A stretch of DNA of 64,000 bases, from NCBI GenBank assembly GCA_021464415.1, contig CM038465.1, positions 17,763,839 through 17,827,838 on the forward strand. The letters are read 5' to 3'. Numbering within the stretch: the stretch's first letter is position 1; each line of letters opens with the position of its first letter. Origin of the DNA: Lonicera japonica. Its lineage: Eukaryota > Streptophyta > Magnoliopsida > Dipsacales > Caprifoliaceae. A program made the translations under genes and the position numbers. The notes below the pieces were generated by a model. That model searched no databases. It was not told where the DNA came from and saw nothing but the letters and a program-made list of their open reading frames with translations. This document shows positions 24,837 through 36,638 of the stretch, in pieces.

Positions 24837-25807
24837 TCTATAATATATATGAAAGCACGAATAACTTTAAGTGTTTTTCCCTTTTTTGTATGGACAAATA
24901 TACCCTTTTATTCTAAAATTAAAATCTCCTATTCAAAATAAAAATCACGTTATACTAAAAATAAAATTATGTATTTTATGTCTTCTACTCAAAATGAAAT
25001 TCACAATAGCATCAAATTACTTTACTAATAAAAAATTTATTAATTTATGTCTTCTACTCAAAATGAAATTCACAATAGTATCAAATTACTCTTCTAATAA
25101 AAATCTTTAAAAAAATCAAATTATTCTACAAATGAAAATCCAGCTGTCCTACTACAAATGAAATTCACAAGAGTATCATATTTTATGAAAATCACGTTAT
25201 ACTAAAAATAAAATTAAAATAAAATTATGTATTTTATGTCTTCTACTCAAAATGAAATTCACAATAGTATCAAATTACTCTTCTAATAAAAATCTTTAAA
25301 AAAATCAAATTATTCTACAAATGAAAATCCAGATGTCCTACTCAAAATAAAATTATGTATTTTATGTCTTCTACTCAAAATAAAATTATGCATTTTATGT
25401 CTTTTACTCAAAATGAAATTCACAATAATATCAAATTACTTTACTAATGATTTTTTTTATGTATTTTATGTCTTCTACTCAAAATAAAATTCACAATAGT
25501 ATCAAATTATTCTACTAATTAAAATCACGTTGTACTATTAAAAATAAAATAATTTTTTTATGTCTTTTACTCCTTTTATTCTACTCAAAATCAAATTGAG
25601 GATGATATCATATTAATTTGGTTTAAACTCTATTTATTTTAGTTTCTCTACTCTTCCAATGATATTACATCTCTTACAATAATACGTCCTAATTTATTTC
25701 AACAACAATTTCAATTCACAAACTTATACACACAAGCTATAGCAAAAAACACAAGACATATTACTATCTTCTTGAAATGTAAACGGTTTGTTCTCTCTCC
25801 TAGAACA

Positions 25808-25841
<34 letters not shown>

Positions 25842-26425
25842 AATGAATCCTATTTCATGAAACAATAATTCAACATAACAGTGAAAATTGGTTAATGTTT
25901 TTATAATTTTTTTTATGATCGACAATAGTTCTCTCTCTACGTAAATATATTTTTTTACTATTTTATTGGCTATTGTTTTTTTATTGGTTAATGGTCGACA
26001 ATAGTGTTTTTATTGGTTAGTGTTTTTTATTATTATTGGTTGCGTACACTTTAAATTTAATTAATTTCCTTGTCTATTGGTTAAATCAAAAATAGAATTA
26101 ATTAAACTAATAATAAATGTACTAATTATATAATATATTCCAACACATGTTTATGCTTGGCCACCCGCAGAAATTTGGCGCAACAATTTTGGTACACCTA
26201 ATTAATTATACCATTCTCTTACAATTTTAAATTACCTTCTATTGTTGATATTATTGTTTTTGGTTTATTTGTTATATATTTATCAAGCTTTATCTTTGGA
26301 TAGAACTTTTTTTCTTCTTCTTCTTCTTCATTTTTTTTACGAATTCTTTTTACATATTTATTACTAAGACTAATAACTTTTGTCAAACACTAAAGCCACG
26401 TGCAACGCACGTGCATAAGAGCTAG
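24837..26425 (+). mobile_element. Non-autonomous Helitron nested in the Tourist element
   Basis: The left end is A|TCTATAATATATATGAAAGC, a classic plant Helitron 5' terminus. The right end has a perfect hairpin CACGTGC-AAC-GCACGTG at 26397-26413, eight bases, then CTAG at 26422-26425 followed by T, so insertion between A and T is satisfied. No Rep/helicase coding. The interior has a minisatellite (24963-25560) and an ATT microsatellite at about 25809-25840. It shares the AAC hairpin loop with the Helitron at 15947-17567 but not its interior. Confidence 0.8.
24963..25560. repeat. Degenerate minisatellite inside the Helitron
   Basis: Roughly 60-75-bp units recur about eight times, built on TATTTTATGTCTTCTACTC, then AAAATGAAATTCACAATAG, then TATCAAATTACTYTWCTAAT. 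Unit length and order vary, and one ~150-bp block is repeated as a higher-order unit (around 25030-25140 and 25240-25340). Reading frames across it are products of the repeat and not genes. Confidence 0.8.
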
Positions 26426-27581
26426 TGCAAAAAAAAAAAACCAATTTCTACATTAAAAATGCCATAATATAATCAATATTTTCCAAGTAGAAAATTAAGG
26501 CAATCAAACACATTTAATTGACATTTTTCATGCAACTCAATTCTAGGCAATTCAATCGCATGCAATTTATTTTCTTTTCATACAAATTTCATATTTGCAA
26601 TCAAACGCACCCTTACAATAAAGATATTTTGTACTTATTTAGCAAAAAATTAGTATTTTATAACAAATATATGAGTATTGATATGTGTATTAACCAAATG
26701 ACCAAATTAATAGTGTAATTATGTGAGGTGAGGGGTACTGATTTAAGTTGGTGTGTGTATGTACTAAAAAAAGTACAAAAGTCAAAATGGTATATCAATT
26801 AATTTGAGGAGAGAGTTAATGTATATTATATCATTCTCTCTTGTACTTGTATTGTGAAAGTTTACCTTTTCTTTTTGTCTTCATTGTTATGTAGTTGTTA
26901 AGAGATTACTATAAAGCTTTGTGTAATACACATGATAAACGTATAATATTCTCTGTTATAGTGAAGAAAATTTAATCAACTAGTGTTGGACTGTTGATCG
27001 GGAAGGAGTTCTTTCTGTTGTTTTATCTACAATTACAAAGTTTTTGTCCTATCTTGACTCTTGAGTTCGAGCCCCTTCTAAGGTTCATTTATTGGTACTA
27101 AACTTAGGAACCACTTGCACAATCAGAGAAAAGGTAATATCCTTTTGTGCCAATGGACTTCGGTATACCTTTAGCAAGTGAGTAACTTACTATGTCAATT
27201 AATGGCTTAATGCTCTGTTGCAAATTCGTAAGATGCCACGCCTACTTATCCATTTATGTACCAGGAAAAAAATTTGTAAAATGCGACGCCTATTTATCCA
27301 TTTACATATTACGAAAAAAATAAGTGGCCTTAAAGAAAAAAATTCTTCCATCCTATTTTTTTATACTACCAATCGAGTAAGGGTTTATCAACTACACCTA
27401 TAAATGTTAGCATATAAGAAAAGTATGGTTAAAGAGAGATAAATTACCCACCAAGATATATAGAAATACTAGTCTACAATGATCAAAAATATTTTATTAT
27501 ATTCCACATCTCAAAGGTGTGCTACAATAGCTAGTTGCTTAGATATGAAATCTTGAAACATACAACAGAACTACAAATTAT

Positions 27582-28625
27582 TCAGTAATGTAAATTTCTT
27601 TTATAATCATGTTTTGTAGTTGGAACGCAACAACAAATTCCAGTATCCACAATGCAGCGAGGAAAGGGTTCAACAAACTGCGAACAAGGATTGACACAAT
27701 CGGCATTAGTCTTGCAAGGTTCTGGGCCTTTTGGAACACAGGAATTGTCAGCATTGATAGTTTCTGCATCACAAAGATTAATTAGGAACTCCCTAATGAA
27801 AAATGAAGCACGTGCATTACACACGAGATAACATGAGAAGACTTAGTATGCAGCACAATATTCTTAAAAGATAAATGTATATATATGTGTGTGCGTGCGC
27901 TTATATATGTATATAGATGTTCGTGCAAGTGTATGCACTATATATAACAGAACTTTTTAAGAAATTAATTAACACGATTCCAATTTCAAAATGAATCAAA
28001 ATATATATATACATGGGTGCACTAAAACAATTAAAAATCAATGGTTTTTATTATGTTCTTATAAGGATTGTCTTTATGTTTTTTAAAAAATCAACGCCTT
28101 CCCCTGTGAGAAATAAACGGACGTTTTTTTTTCTTTATAAAATTCGGTAGAGATGATCTCTATATAAAATGAGTCATTCCCACAAAATCTCATCAAAAAT
28201 TCAATTTAGAAGTTGAAATATGACCCCATAAAATTTCGATGGACAAAAACGAACATTTATCACTTTATTATAACATTCGCTTCTTGTTTGAATTTTTGGA
28301 TGAAATTTTGTGGATATGATTTTCTATTTTAAAGATTATCTCTGTCACTTTTCAAAATAAAAAATTAATGCATTACCTCTCGAAATGAACGATCATTATT
28401 TTAACAAAATAAAGGCCATTTCTTATACCAACCTCTTAAGACAAGTACACTGTTAAGAATATTAAACAACATAAAACTATAATGAAAACACATATTTATC
28501 TATATAGTGAAGATATATACTTTGAAGAAGAGAGGAAATATAAAGAATAAGAGCGTACCAAAAGATTGAGCAAATAAAACAAGAAAAACAAAAACAAAAC
28601 CCATTTGAAACTTAGACAGTGCCAT
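27582..28625 (-). CDS. Secreted cysteine-rich peptide, copy B (defensin-like / NCR-like)
   Basis: Exon 1 (28625-28559) starts MALSKFQMGF and is a hydrophobic signal peptide ending near LFAQSF. A 795-bp intron (GTACGC...TGTGATGCAG) follows in phase 1. Exon 2 (27763-27582) encodes the mature part, giving 82 residues in total. The mature peptide has eight cysteines spaced C-x7-C-x5-C-x3-C-x9-C-x6-CCC, with the phrase PCKTNADC. The layout (signal peptide exon, then a cysteine domain with CX3C and CXC) matches plant defensin-like/NCR peptides. The PCKT..DC phrase also occurs in knottin-type carboxypeptidase inhibitors, so the fold is open. Predicted role: a secreted defence or signalling peptide. 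A TATA box lies ~80 bases upstream. Confidence 0.75.
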
Positions 28626-28704
28626 TTGCTTCTTCACAAAGTTGTTTTGATTGTCTAAATTAAGTTTGAGCTAATTATATTATTAGGGTGTAGAGAATGG
28701 CTGT

Positions 28705-28716
28705 TTATTTATAGTG
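28705..28716 (-). promoter_or_regulatory. TATA box of cysteine-rich gene B
   Basis: CTATAAATAAAC on the minus strand, about 80 bases before the start codon. The surrounding ~70 bases are conserved at genes D and E, which supports a shared functional promoter. Confidence 0.65.
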
Positions 28717-28884
28717 AAAGCGAAAAGAGATTGCATAATTCTAGATTTAATAATTTAAATGTCTCATAATTAGCATAGTCAACTACTTTCCTTTTTGTGT
28801 AAAAAAAATATATATGTACCTTCCTTTTTGTTTTAAAAAATAATAATTACCTTCCTTTCTTAAACAACATAATACAAATTCAAT

Positions 28885-29224
28885 GGGTGATTTTGTTTCT
28901 ATCCACCAAATCTTGCAGTTAATCCACCCTTAAATTATGAAAATTTTAAATGAAGTTTCACAAAATTACCCTTTTTAAAATTGATTAGTATATCCACCAA
29001 TTTTAATTAAATTATAATTGTATAACTTTAGATTCCTTTTTTATTAACATTCCTAATCTAAATATAATTCCTTTTAATTAACTTTCCTAATCTAAATATA
29101 ATTCCTTTTAATTAAAATTCCTAATCTAAATATAATTCCTTTTAATTAACTTCATCTTTATGTTTAAAAAAGTTTGAACGATTTATGGTTACTTCTGCGC
29201 TTGTTTTGATCGAATAGACGCCAT

Positions 29225-29262
<38 letters not shown>

Positions 29263-30009
29263 GAAAACAGAGTGAAAGAATGACTAAGTATATATAGTGT
29301 ATATTATATATATATATATATAAGAGGGGATGACCAACTTTTCTAGCTTGCGTTGCAAATAGACGTTGTCTAGTAATTTACATTTTTTTTATTCATTAAT
29401 CTTTTGGAACCCCCAACATTATAATTAATAATTTACAATTTTTTTATTCATTAATCTTTTAGAACCCCCAACATTATAATTAATAATATAATTTTTTAGC
29501 CTGAAAGTTAGACATGATATAAGAAACTTGATATAATTTAAATTTTTAATCTTTCATATTGTGAGTTAGACTTACATAATACAAAAACCAAATTAGTTCA
29601 GGATTTTCAAAATTGTGGATGTGGGTTTCTAAGGTTGGAATACAGATTTGGTGATTTAAAGAATATGAAACTAATCTAGGGTTTGTGATAAGATGAAGAA
29701 GAAGAAGAAGAAGAGGAGACACCGGGAGAATCGTTAAAACCGTAAGGGAAAAGGGGTTAAATTTTGTTTTTGTTATTTTACTGTAAAGTTAATTAAAATT
29801 TACCCATCTAAATTTTTAAAGTGGTTATACTTATTAATTTAGTAGATATTTTCATATTAAATTATTATTTAAAATAATATTTATAAAATTAAATTCATAA
29901 TATTTTTTTTCAGTTCATCCACGCTCGCGGATTAACTTAATATGTAATGCGGATTAACTTAACAATGTGGATTAACTGCAAAATTTGGTGGATAGAAATA
30001 AAATCACCC
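28885..30009. mobile_element. Non-autonomous MULE in U2 promoter flank
   Basis: The termini share GGGTGATTTTRTTTCTATCC and a further ~20 bases (CACCAAATYTTGCAGTTAAT) in inverted orientation. A perfect 9-bp target duplication AAATTCAAT flanks it (28876-28884 and 30010-30018), the Mutator signature, and the sister site in U4 is empty. The interior has three ~40-bp repeats of CCTAATCTAAATATAATTCC (29051-29150), a 2x repeat around 29385-29490 and simple repeats (CT)n(AC)n at 29225-29262 and (AT)n at 29305-29322. No transposase or clear captured gene. Confidence 0.8.
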
Positions 30010-30018
30010 AAATTCAAT

Positions 30019-31886
30019 CCCTTTTGACACAGTAGAATATCATGAGTGATGGCTTTTGTTGACCTTCCAATGGTGTGATGTGGGGGTTATTAAGGATCAA
30101 AGGAAGAAGAAAGGTGGGTTTTGGTTGAATCTGTTTCCTCTCACTAGTAAGGGGATGCATGGAGGTTTATGCACTCAATGAATAATGTGTTTGACGCGCT
30201 GAATTAGAGAGTTGAATAGGATTATTTAATCCGGCCCATTCGGATATGATAAAACAATCTCACTATCTAGGCAGTATTCGTTAATTCCTCTTTCGATGGG
30301 ATAAAAAGTTTTAGTGGGATAAATAATCTATCCTTATATCCAGTCCTAACGAATACGAAACACAAAATTCTTATCATGCACGTCAAACGCAGCCTTATAG
30401 GATTCATTGATGGAGAATCAGAGAATTTTAATTTCTTAGATTAGGATTTTATATTTTTCCTTATGTGTAATTAAAATGTGTCAACTTGGATTCTTATGAA
30501 ACAGATTGAGAAATATTGAAATATGCAAAAGGAGTTATTTTGATATTATGTTTTATAATTATTTGATTTTTTTATTATAAACAAATGCTACATTACTTAT
30601 TCGATAATTTATTACAGTGCCAATATGATCATATGGTAAATAAAGCATATAATAATACAATTTTCCTATTATTATAAAGACTAAAGTCAGAGGATGCGAC
30701 TCAACATTTTTTTATGAGAGAACTTAATTTTTTCTCACCTGAAATGAAATTGCCCCCAAGGTACATTGTAAATATCATATCACTAAATTACATTTACAGT
30801 AAAGATACATTGTCCTTATTTAGCAAAAGTATAGTATTTTAGAACAAAAATATGAGTATTGATACGTGTATTAACCAAATGACCAAGTTAAAAGTGTAAT
30901 TAGGTGAGGTGGGGGGTACTGGTTTAAGTTGGTATGTATATTATATATTGCTCGTACTAAAAAAAGTACAAAAGTCAAAATGGTATATCAATTAATTTGA
31001 GGAGAGACTTAATGCATATTATATCATTATCTCTTGTACTTGTATTGTGAGAGTTTACCTTTTCTTCTTGTCTTCATTGTTATGCAGTTGTTAAGAGATT
31101 AGTATAAACCTTTGTGTGATACACATGATAAACGTATAATATTCTATGTTATAATGAAGAAAATTTAATTAACTATTGTTGAACTGCTGATCGGAAATGA
31201 GTTATTTTCGTTGTTTTATCTGCAACTACAAAGTTTTTAGCCTCGCTTGACTCTCGAGTTCGAGACCCTTCTAAGGCGCATGTATTGGTACTAAACTTAG
31301 GAACCACTTGCACAATTAGGGAAAAGGTAATATCTTTTTGGACCAATGTACTTGAGTACCTTTAGCAAGTGAGTAACTCACTATGTCAAGTAATGGCTTA
31401 ATGCTCTGTAGCAAATTCGTAAGATGACGCCATGCCTACTTATCCATTTATGAACAAGGAAAAAAATTTGTAAAATGTGACGCCTAGTTATCCAATTACT
31501 TATCAAGAAAAAAAATAAGTGGGCCTATAGAAAAATATTCTTGCATGCCTACTTTTTTATACTATCAATCGAGTAAGAGTTTATCGAATACACCTACAAA
31601 TGTTAGAGTATAAGAGAGGTATGGTTAAAGAGAGATAAATTAGCCACCAAGACATATAGTAATACAAGTCTACTATTATCAAAATATTTTATTATATTCC
31701 ACATCAATCTCACAGGCGCGCGCTAGTTTGTTTAGATATGAAATCTTAAAACAAGTACAAATTATTCAGTAATGTAAATTTCTATTTTAATCATGTTTGG
31801 TAGTTGGACTGCAACAACAAATTCCAGTATCCACAATGCAGCAAGGAAAGGGTTCAGGAAACTGCGAACTAGGATTGACACAATCG
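30019..31886. repeat. Segmental repeat unit U3 (truncated)
   Basis: Starts with GACACAGTAGAATATCA, equal to position ~20035 of U1, so it lacks the mL41 exon and SINE. It runs through the shared MITE to within exon 2 of cysteine-rich copy C, where it stops at GACACAATCG (31886). It is the only unit without larger later insertions. The head joins the promoter flank of gene B (CAATCCCTTTT) to mid-unit sequence. Confidence 0.75.
31787..31886 (-). pseudogene. Cysteine-rich peptide copy C: 3' fragment of exon 2
   Basis: Only the last third of exon 2 remains, from DCVNPS to an early TAA at 31787-31789. One cysteine of the CX3C pair is serine. The break at 31886 joins directly to mid-unit sequence of U4. 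The early stop after KHD is shared with copy E, so C and E derive from a common form with a shorter tail. Confidence 0.75.
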
Positions 31887-32875
31887 ATCCTTCCCCTATT
31901 CATTATAATCGTTGCACCAAAGCAAAAGGGTCCATAATTTCTTTCTTGAATATTTGAGCTTAACAGAGTAGAATGTCAGTGATGTCTTTTGTTGACCTTC
32001 CAATGGTGTGATGTGTTGTTAAGGATCAAAGGAAGAAGAAAGATGGGTTTTGGTTGAATTTGTTTCCTCTCACTAGCTAGTAAGGAGATGCATGGGGGTT
32101 TGTGCACTCAATGAATAATGTGTTTGTCGCAGCGGATTAGAGAGTCAAATAGGATTATTTAATCTCATTCAGATATGATAAAATAATCCCACTCGGATAG
32201 TATTAGTTAATTCTACTTTTGATGGGATAAGAAGTTTTAGTTGAATAAATAATCCATCCGGATATCCAATCCTAACGAATACCAAACTTAATTTTTTTTC
32301 ATATGTGCACGTCAAACGCAACCTTATAGAGTTCATTGATGGAGAATTACATAATTTTGATTTCTTAGATTAGAATTTTATTTTTTTGTGTAATTAAAAT
32401 GTGTTAACTTGGGTTCTTATCAAACAGATTGAGAAATATTGAAATATGCAAAAGGAGTTATTTTGATATTATGTTTTAACTTGGCATTTATCATTTGATA
32501 TTTTTATTATGAGGAAATGATACATTACTTATTCAATAATTTATTACTGTACCAGTATGATTGTATGGTAAATAAAGCATATAATAATACCATTTTCCTA
32601 TTATTATAAAGACTAAAGTTAGAGGATGCGGCTCAACATTTTTTTTATGAGAGAACTTAATTTTTTCTTACCTGAAATGAGAATGCCCCCAAGGTACATT
32701 GTAAATGTCATATCACTAAATTTCATTTACGGTACAGATACATTGTACTTATTTAGCAAAAGTTTAGTCTTTTATAACAAAAATAAGAGTATTGATATGT
32801 GTATTAACCAAATGACCAAGTTAATAGTGTAATTAGGTGAGGTGGGGGGTACTGGTTTAAGTTGGTATGTGTATT

Positions 32876-33369
32876 TAGGCTCGGCAATTTATAACACGAC
32901 ACGAAATCGACACGAATTTACCGGGTTTGGGTGAACCCTTAACGGGTGCGGGTCATAATCGGGTTGACCCGCCAAACCCGTTTATTAAACGAGTCGATTT
33001 CATGTATATTCGCGAGACCCGAATAAAACTCGTTTAACCCGGTAAGAATATATACGAGTCGATTTCGGGTCGTGTAAACCCGTTTATAACCCGTGTAACC
33101 CGAATATATTTTATATATATATATAAATTACTTAATTAAATTATTAGCGGGTCACTATATGTTATTCGTATACGACTCGAATTGAACCGTTTATTTTAAA
33201 TGGGTTAAACGAATCGGGTCGTGTCATTCGTTAATTAAACGGGTCGTGTATGAATTTGAATTTTTCATCCGTTTATTAAACGGGCTGTGTACGGGTAGAG
33301 GCACTTTTCACCCGACACGATTTTAACCCGATACGAAACCGACCCGTACACGACCCGTTGCCAGGCCTA
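32876..33369. mobile_element. hAT-type MITE in U4
   Basis: Ends TAGGCTCGGCAA and TTGCCAGGCCTA, flanked by an exact 8-bp duplication TGTGTATT (32868-32875 and 33370-33377); the sister units have a single copy of this site. The interior is GC-richer and repeats the words CGGGT, CGTGT and ACCCG in both orientations, as in a widespread plant MITE type. No coding potential. Confidence 0.8.
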
Positions 33370-33515
33370 TGTGTATTATATATTGCTCGTACTAAAATAT
33401 GTACAAAAGTCAAAATGGAATATCAATTAATTTGAGGGGAGAGTTAATGTATATTATATCATTCTCTCTCGTACTTGTATTGTGAGAGTTAACCTTTTCT
33501 TCTTGTCTTCATTGT

Positions 33516-34296
33516 TGATGGTGTCAAAATCTAGAAATAGATAATTAACCAATCAATAAGCGAATATCGGTGAATAAAAAATAAATGCGGCGCAATAATG
33601 AACACATGACTTTTTTTTAAGGTAGGTTCCCCCGGTAGCGCTTATGCTATTCCAGTGGTACGTCCTCCTTTTGTGTGTGCTTGTTTTGTATTAGCTCAAA
33701 GGCGATCAATTTGGAAGATAATACAAGCTACCAACTTCTCTCTCTCTATAATTTCCTTAATTCTATTTATAAGTATAGAATTAGGATTACAAATATTTCA
33801 ACAGAATAAATAATAAACTGTGTAGGAGAGAGAGTGTATAAGGGTTGTTGGTATTATTTTGGGGTATGAAAATAGAGAGTATATGACTCTTCTATTTTTT
33901 TTGTGTGTGAAAATAGAGGGTATAAAACCCTTCTATTTTTTGGGGTATGAAAATAGAGAGTATATGACTCTTCTATTTTTTCTTAAATTGGCTTATATTT
34001 GTATTGCCAATGGCTTTATATCTCTTGGAGGAGATATATGGATCTTAAGAGAGAAATAAGATATGTTTTTGTTGTGTGTTGAATGAATGAATGGTGGGAG
34101 GTATTTATAGGTAAATAGAGAATGGCAAAAATGTAAATTTGGTAAAAATGAATGGCAAAAAGGTAATTTTTTGTGGAGGTAGGTGAGATGTGGTAGGTGT
34201 GGTAGGTGAGGAGGTAAAAATGAGATTTTACCGGGAGTAAAAAAATGTTGAATTACCTTTGTAGGCCAATAGTAAAATTAGTATTTAACCTCATCA
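33516..34296 (-). repeat. Solo LTR (781 bp) in U4
   Basis: TG...CA ends, flanked by a perfect 5-bp duplication ATTGT (33511-33515 and 34297-34301), with an empty site in the sister units. On the minus strand a TATA box (CTATAAATACC, about 34103-34113) precedes a CA-rich leader, which sets the LTR orientation. Three ~45-bp tandem repeats at 33859-33985 code in frame by chance (YENREYMTLLFF) and are not a gene. The family is not identified. Confidence 0.75.
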
Positions 34297-34996
34297 ATTG
34301 TTATGCAGTTGTTAAGAGATTAGTATAATGCTTTGTGTGATACACAAGATAAACGTACATTATTCTCTGTTATAGTGAAGAAAATTTAATCAACTAATGT
34401 TGGACTGCTGATCGGAAAGGAGTTCTTTCTGTTGTTTTAATTGCAACTACAAAGTTTTTGGCCACACTTGACTCTTGAGTTCGAGCCCCCTCTAAGGTGC
34501 GTTTATTGGTACTAAACTTAGGAACCACTTGCACGATTAGAGAAAAAGGTAATATCCTTTTGGGCCAATGGGCTTCGGTAACTTTAGCAAGCAAGTAACT
34601 CACTATGTCAAGTAATGGCTTAATGCTCTGTAGTAAATTCGTAAGATACCACGCCTACTTATTCATTTATGTACCAGGAAAAAAAATTGTAAAATGCGAT
34701 GCCTACTTATCCATTTACGTATCATTAAAAAAATAAGTGGGCTCATAGAAAAATATTCTTTCATGCCTACATTTTTAAACTCTGAATCGAGTAAGAGCTT
34801 ATCGAATACACAAATAAATGTTAGCATATAAGAAAAGTATGGTTAAAGAGAGATAAATTAGCCACCAAGACTTATAGTAATACTAGTCTACTATTATAAA
34901 AAATATCTTATTATATTCCGCATCTCAAAGGTGTGCTACAATAGCTAGTTTGCTTAGATAGGAAATCTTAAAACGTACGACAGAACTAGAAATTAT

Positions 34997-35728
34997 TCAG
35001 TAATGTAAATTTCTTTTATAATCATGTTTGGTAAGTGGAATGCAACAACAAATTCCATTATCCACAATGCAGCGAGGAAAGGGATCAAGAAACTGCGAAC
35101 AAGGATTGACACAATCGGCATTAGTCTTGCAAGGTTTTGGGCCTTTTGGAATGCAGTAATCGTCAGCATTGATAGTCTCTGCATCACAAAGATCAATTAG
35201 GAACTCCCTACTGAAAAATGAAGCACGTGCATTACACGCGTGATAACACGACACGATTTAATATGCAGCACAATATTCTTAAAAGATAAATGTGAGTACG
35301 AATACGCTGACTATTACATAGATATATGTGTGCGCGTGTGCTTATATATGTATATAGATGTTCATGCAAGTGTATGCACTATATTACAGAACTTTCTAAG
35401 AAATTAATTAACACGATTCCAATTTCAAAATGAATCAAACTATATATACATGGGTGCACTAAAACAATTAAATATCAATGGTTTTTATGATGTTCTTATA
35501 AGGATTGTCTTATGTTTATTTTTAAAAAATAAACATAAGACAAGTACACTGTTAAGAATATTAAACAACATAAAACTATAATGAAAACACATATTTATCT
35601 ATATAGTGAAGATATATACTTTGAAGAAGAGAGAAAATATACAGATCGAATAAGAGCGTACCAAAAGATTGAGCAAATAAAACAAGAAAAACAAAAACAA
35701 AACCCATTTGAAACTTAGGCAGTGCCAT
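34997..35728 (-). CDS. Secreted cysteine-rich peptide, copy D
   Basis: Exon 1 is 35728-35662 (signal peptide starting MALPKFQMGF), the intron is 483 bp, and exon 2 is 35178-34997; the joined frame gives 82 residues. All eight cysteines keep the family spacing. Differences from copy B fall mostly in the loops (DDYCIPKGPKPC, LDPFPRC, IPLT), including two near the first cysteines. Donor GTACGC and acceptor TCTGCAG-type (GATGCAG) are intact. It keeps the longer KRNLHY tail. The gene appears complete and has its own promoter. Confidence 0.75.
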
Positions 35729-35809
35729 TTACTTCTTCACAAAGTTGTTTTGATTGTCTAAATTAAGGTTGAGCTAATTATATATATTATTAGGGCGTAG
35801 AGAATGGCT

Positions 35810-35821
35810 GTTTATTTATAA
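35810..35821 (-). promoter_or_regulatory. TATA box of cysteine-rich gene D
   Basis: TTATAAATAAAC on the minus strand, at the same distance from the start codon as in gene B. The promoter flank just beyond it is shortened compared with B and E: about 60 bases including the AGCGAAAAGAGATTGC-like part are missing. Confidence 0.6.
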
Positions 35822-36638
35822 ATTAAAAGTCTCATAATTAGTATAGTCAACTACTTTCCTTTTTGTGTTAATATATATATATATATATATATACCTTCCT
35901 ATCTTTTTTATTTTTTTAAAAAATTACCTTCCTTTCTTAAACAACATAATACTAATTCAATCCCTTTTGACAGAGAAGAAAATCAGTGATGGCTTTTGTT
36001 GACCTTCCAATGGTGTGATGCGGGGGTTATTAAGGATCAAAGGAAGAAGAAAGGTGGGTTTTGGTAGAATTTTTTTTCCCTCACTAGTAAGGGGATGCAT
36101 GGGGGATTTTGTGCACTCAATGAATAATGTCTTTGACGCGCCCGATTAGGGAGATCAACGATTAGGATTATTTAATCCCATTCGAATATGATAAAATAAT
36201 CCCACTCTCTAGATAGTATTCGTTAATTCCTCTTTTGAGACATGTGATAAGAAATTTTAGTGGAATAAATAATCAATCCTGATATTCAATATATCCTAAC
36301 AAATACCAAACATGAAATTTTTATTATGCACGTCAAACACAGCCTTATAAGGCTCATTGATGGAGAATCTGAGAATTTTGATTTGTTAGATTAGGATTTT
36401 ATTTTTTTCCTTATGTGTAATTAAAAAGTGTCAACTTGGACTCTTATCAAACAAATTAAGAAATATTGAAATATGCAAAAGGAGTTACTTTGATATTATG
36501 TTTTAACTTAGCATTTATTATTTGATATTTTTATTATGAACAAATGCTATATTACTTATTTGATAATTTATTACTGTGCCAATCATATGGTAAATAAAGC
36601 AGATAATAATACCATTTTCCTGTTATTATAAAGACTAA

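Larger units (their letters stand above)
24541..26612. mobile_element. Tourist-like (PIF/Harbinger) element in U2
   Basis: Ends are GGGTGTGTTTGATTGGCA and, on the minus strand, GGGTGCGTTTGATTGCAA, flanked by TTA at 24538-24540 and 26613-26615. The same site in units U1 and U3-U5 is empty (ATTTAC.GTAAAGATA), which proves the borders. About 480 bp belong to the Tourist element; the rest is a nested Helitron. There is no transposase coding, so it is a MITE-type non-autonomous element. Confidence 0.8.
22894..30018. repeat. Segmental repeat unit U2
   Basis: Begins with a second copy of the mL41 intron end and exon 3 and ends after the promoter region of cysteine-rich gene B. Compared with its sister units it carries two later insertions: a Tourist element with a nested Helitron (24541-26612) and a MULE (28885-30009). 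Without these it is about 3.9 kb. Its start joins the copy A intron (..ATAATGAAAA) to mL41 intron sequence (GTGTTTGCTT..). Confidence 0.8.
31887..35960. repeat. Segmental repeat unit U4
   Basis: Starts at the equivalent of ~19966 in U1 (CCCCTATTCATTATAATCG), immediately after truncated copy C, and ends at the CAATCCCTTTT junction after the promoter of gene D. Two later insertions lie in its middle: a hAT MITE and a solo LTR. Intron sequence of gene D is shortened relative to copies A and E. Confidence 0.8.

Noticed and set aside
24871..25110. 79-codon ORF with repeated LCLLLKMKFTI phrases
   Set aside because: It is produced by the Helitron minisatellite, not by a conserved protein.
25809..25840. 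Possible CRISPR-like or satellite regularity
   Set aside because: It is a plain ATT microsatellite. No direct repeats with unique spacers occur anywhere in the window.
27050..27080. tRNA-like GAGTTCGAGCCCC box B motif, repeated in each unit
   Set aside because: No box A, acceptor stem or cloverleaf could be drawn around it, so no tRNA gene or SINE is called.
33859..34059. 66-codon ORF with repeated YENREYMTLLFF
   Set aside because: It results from three tandem repeats within a solo LTR.
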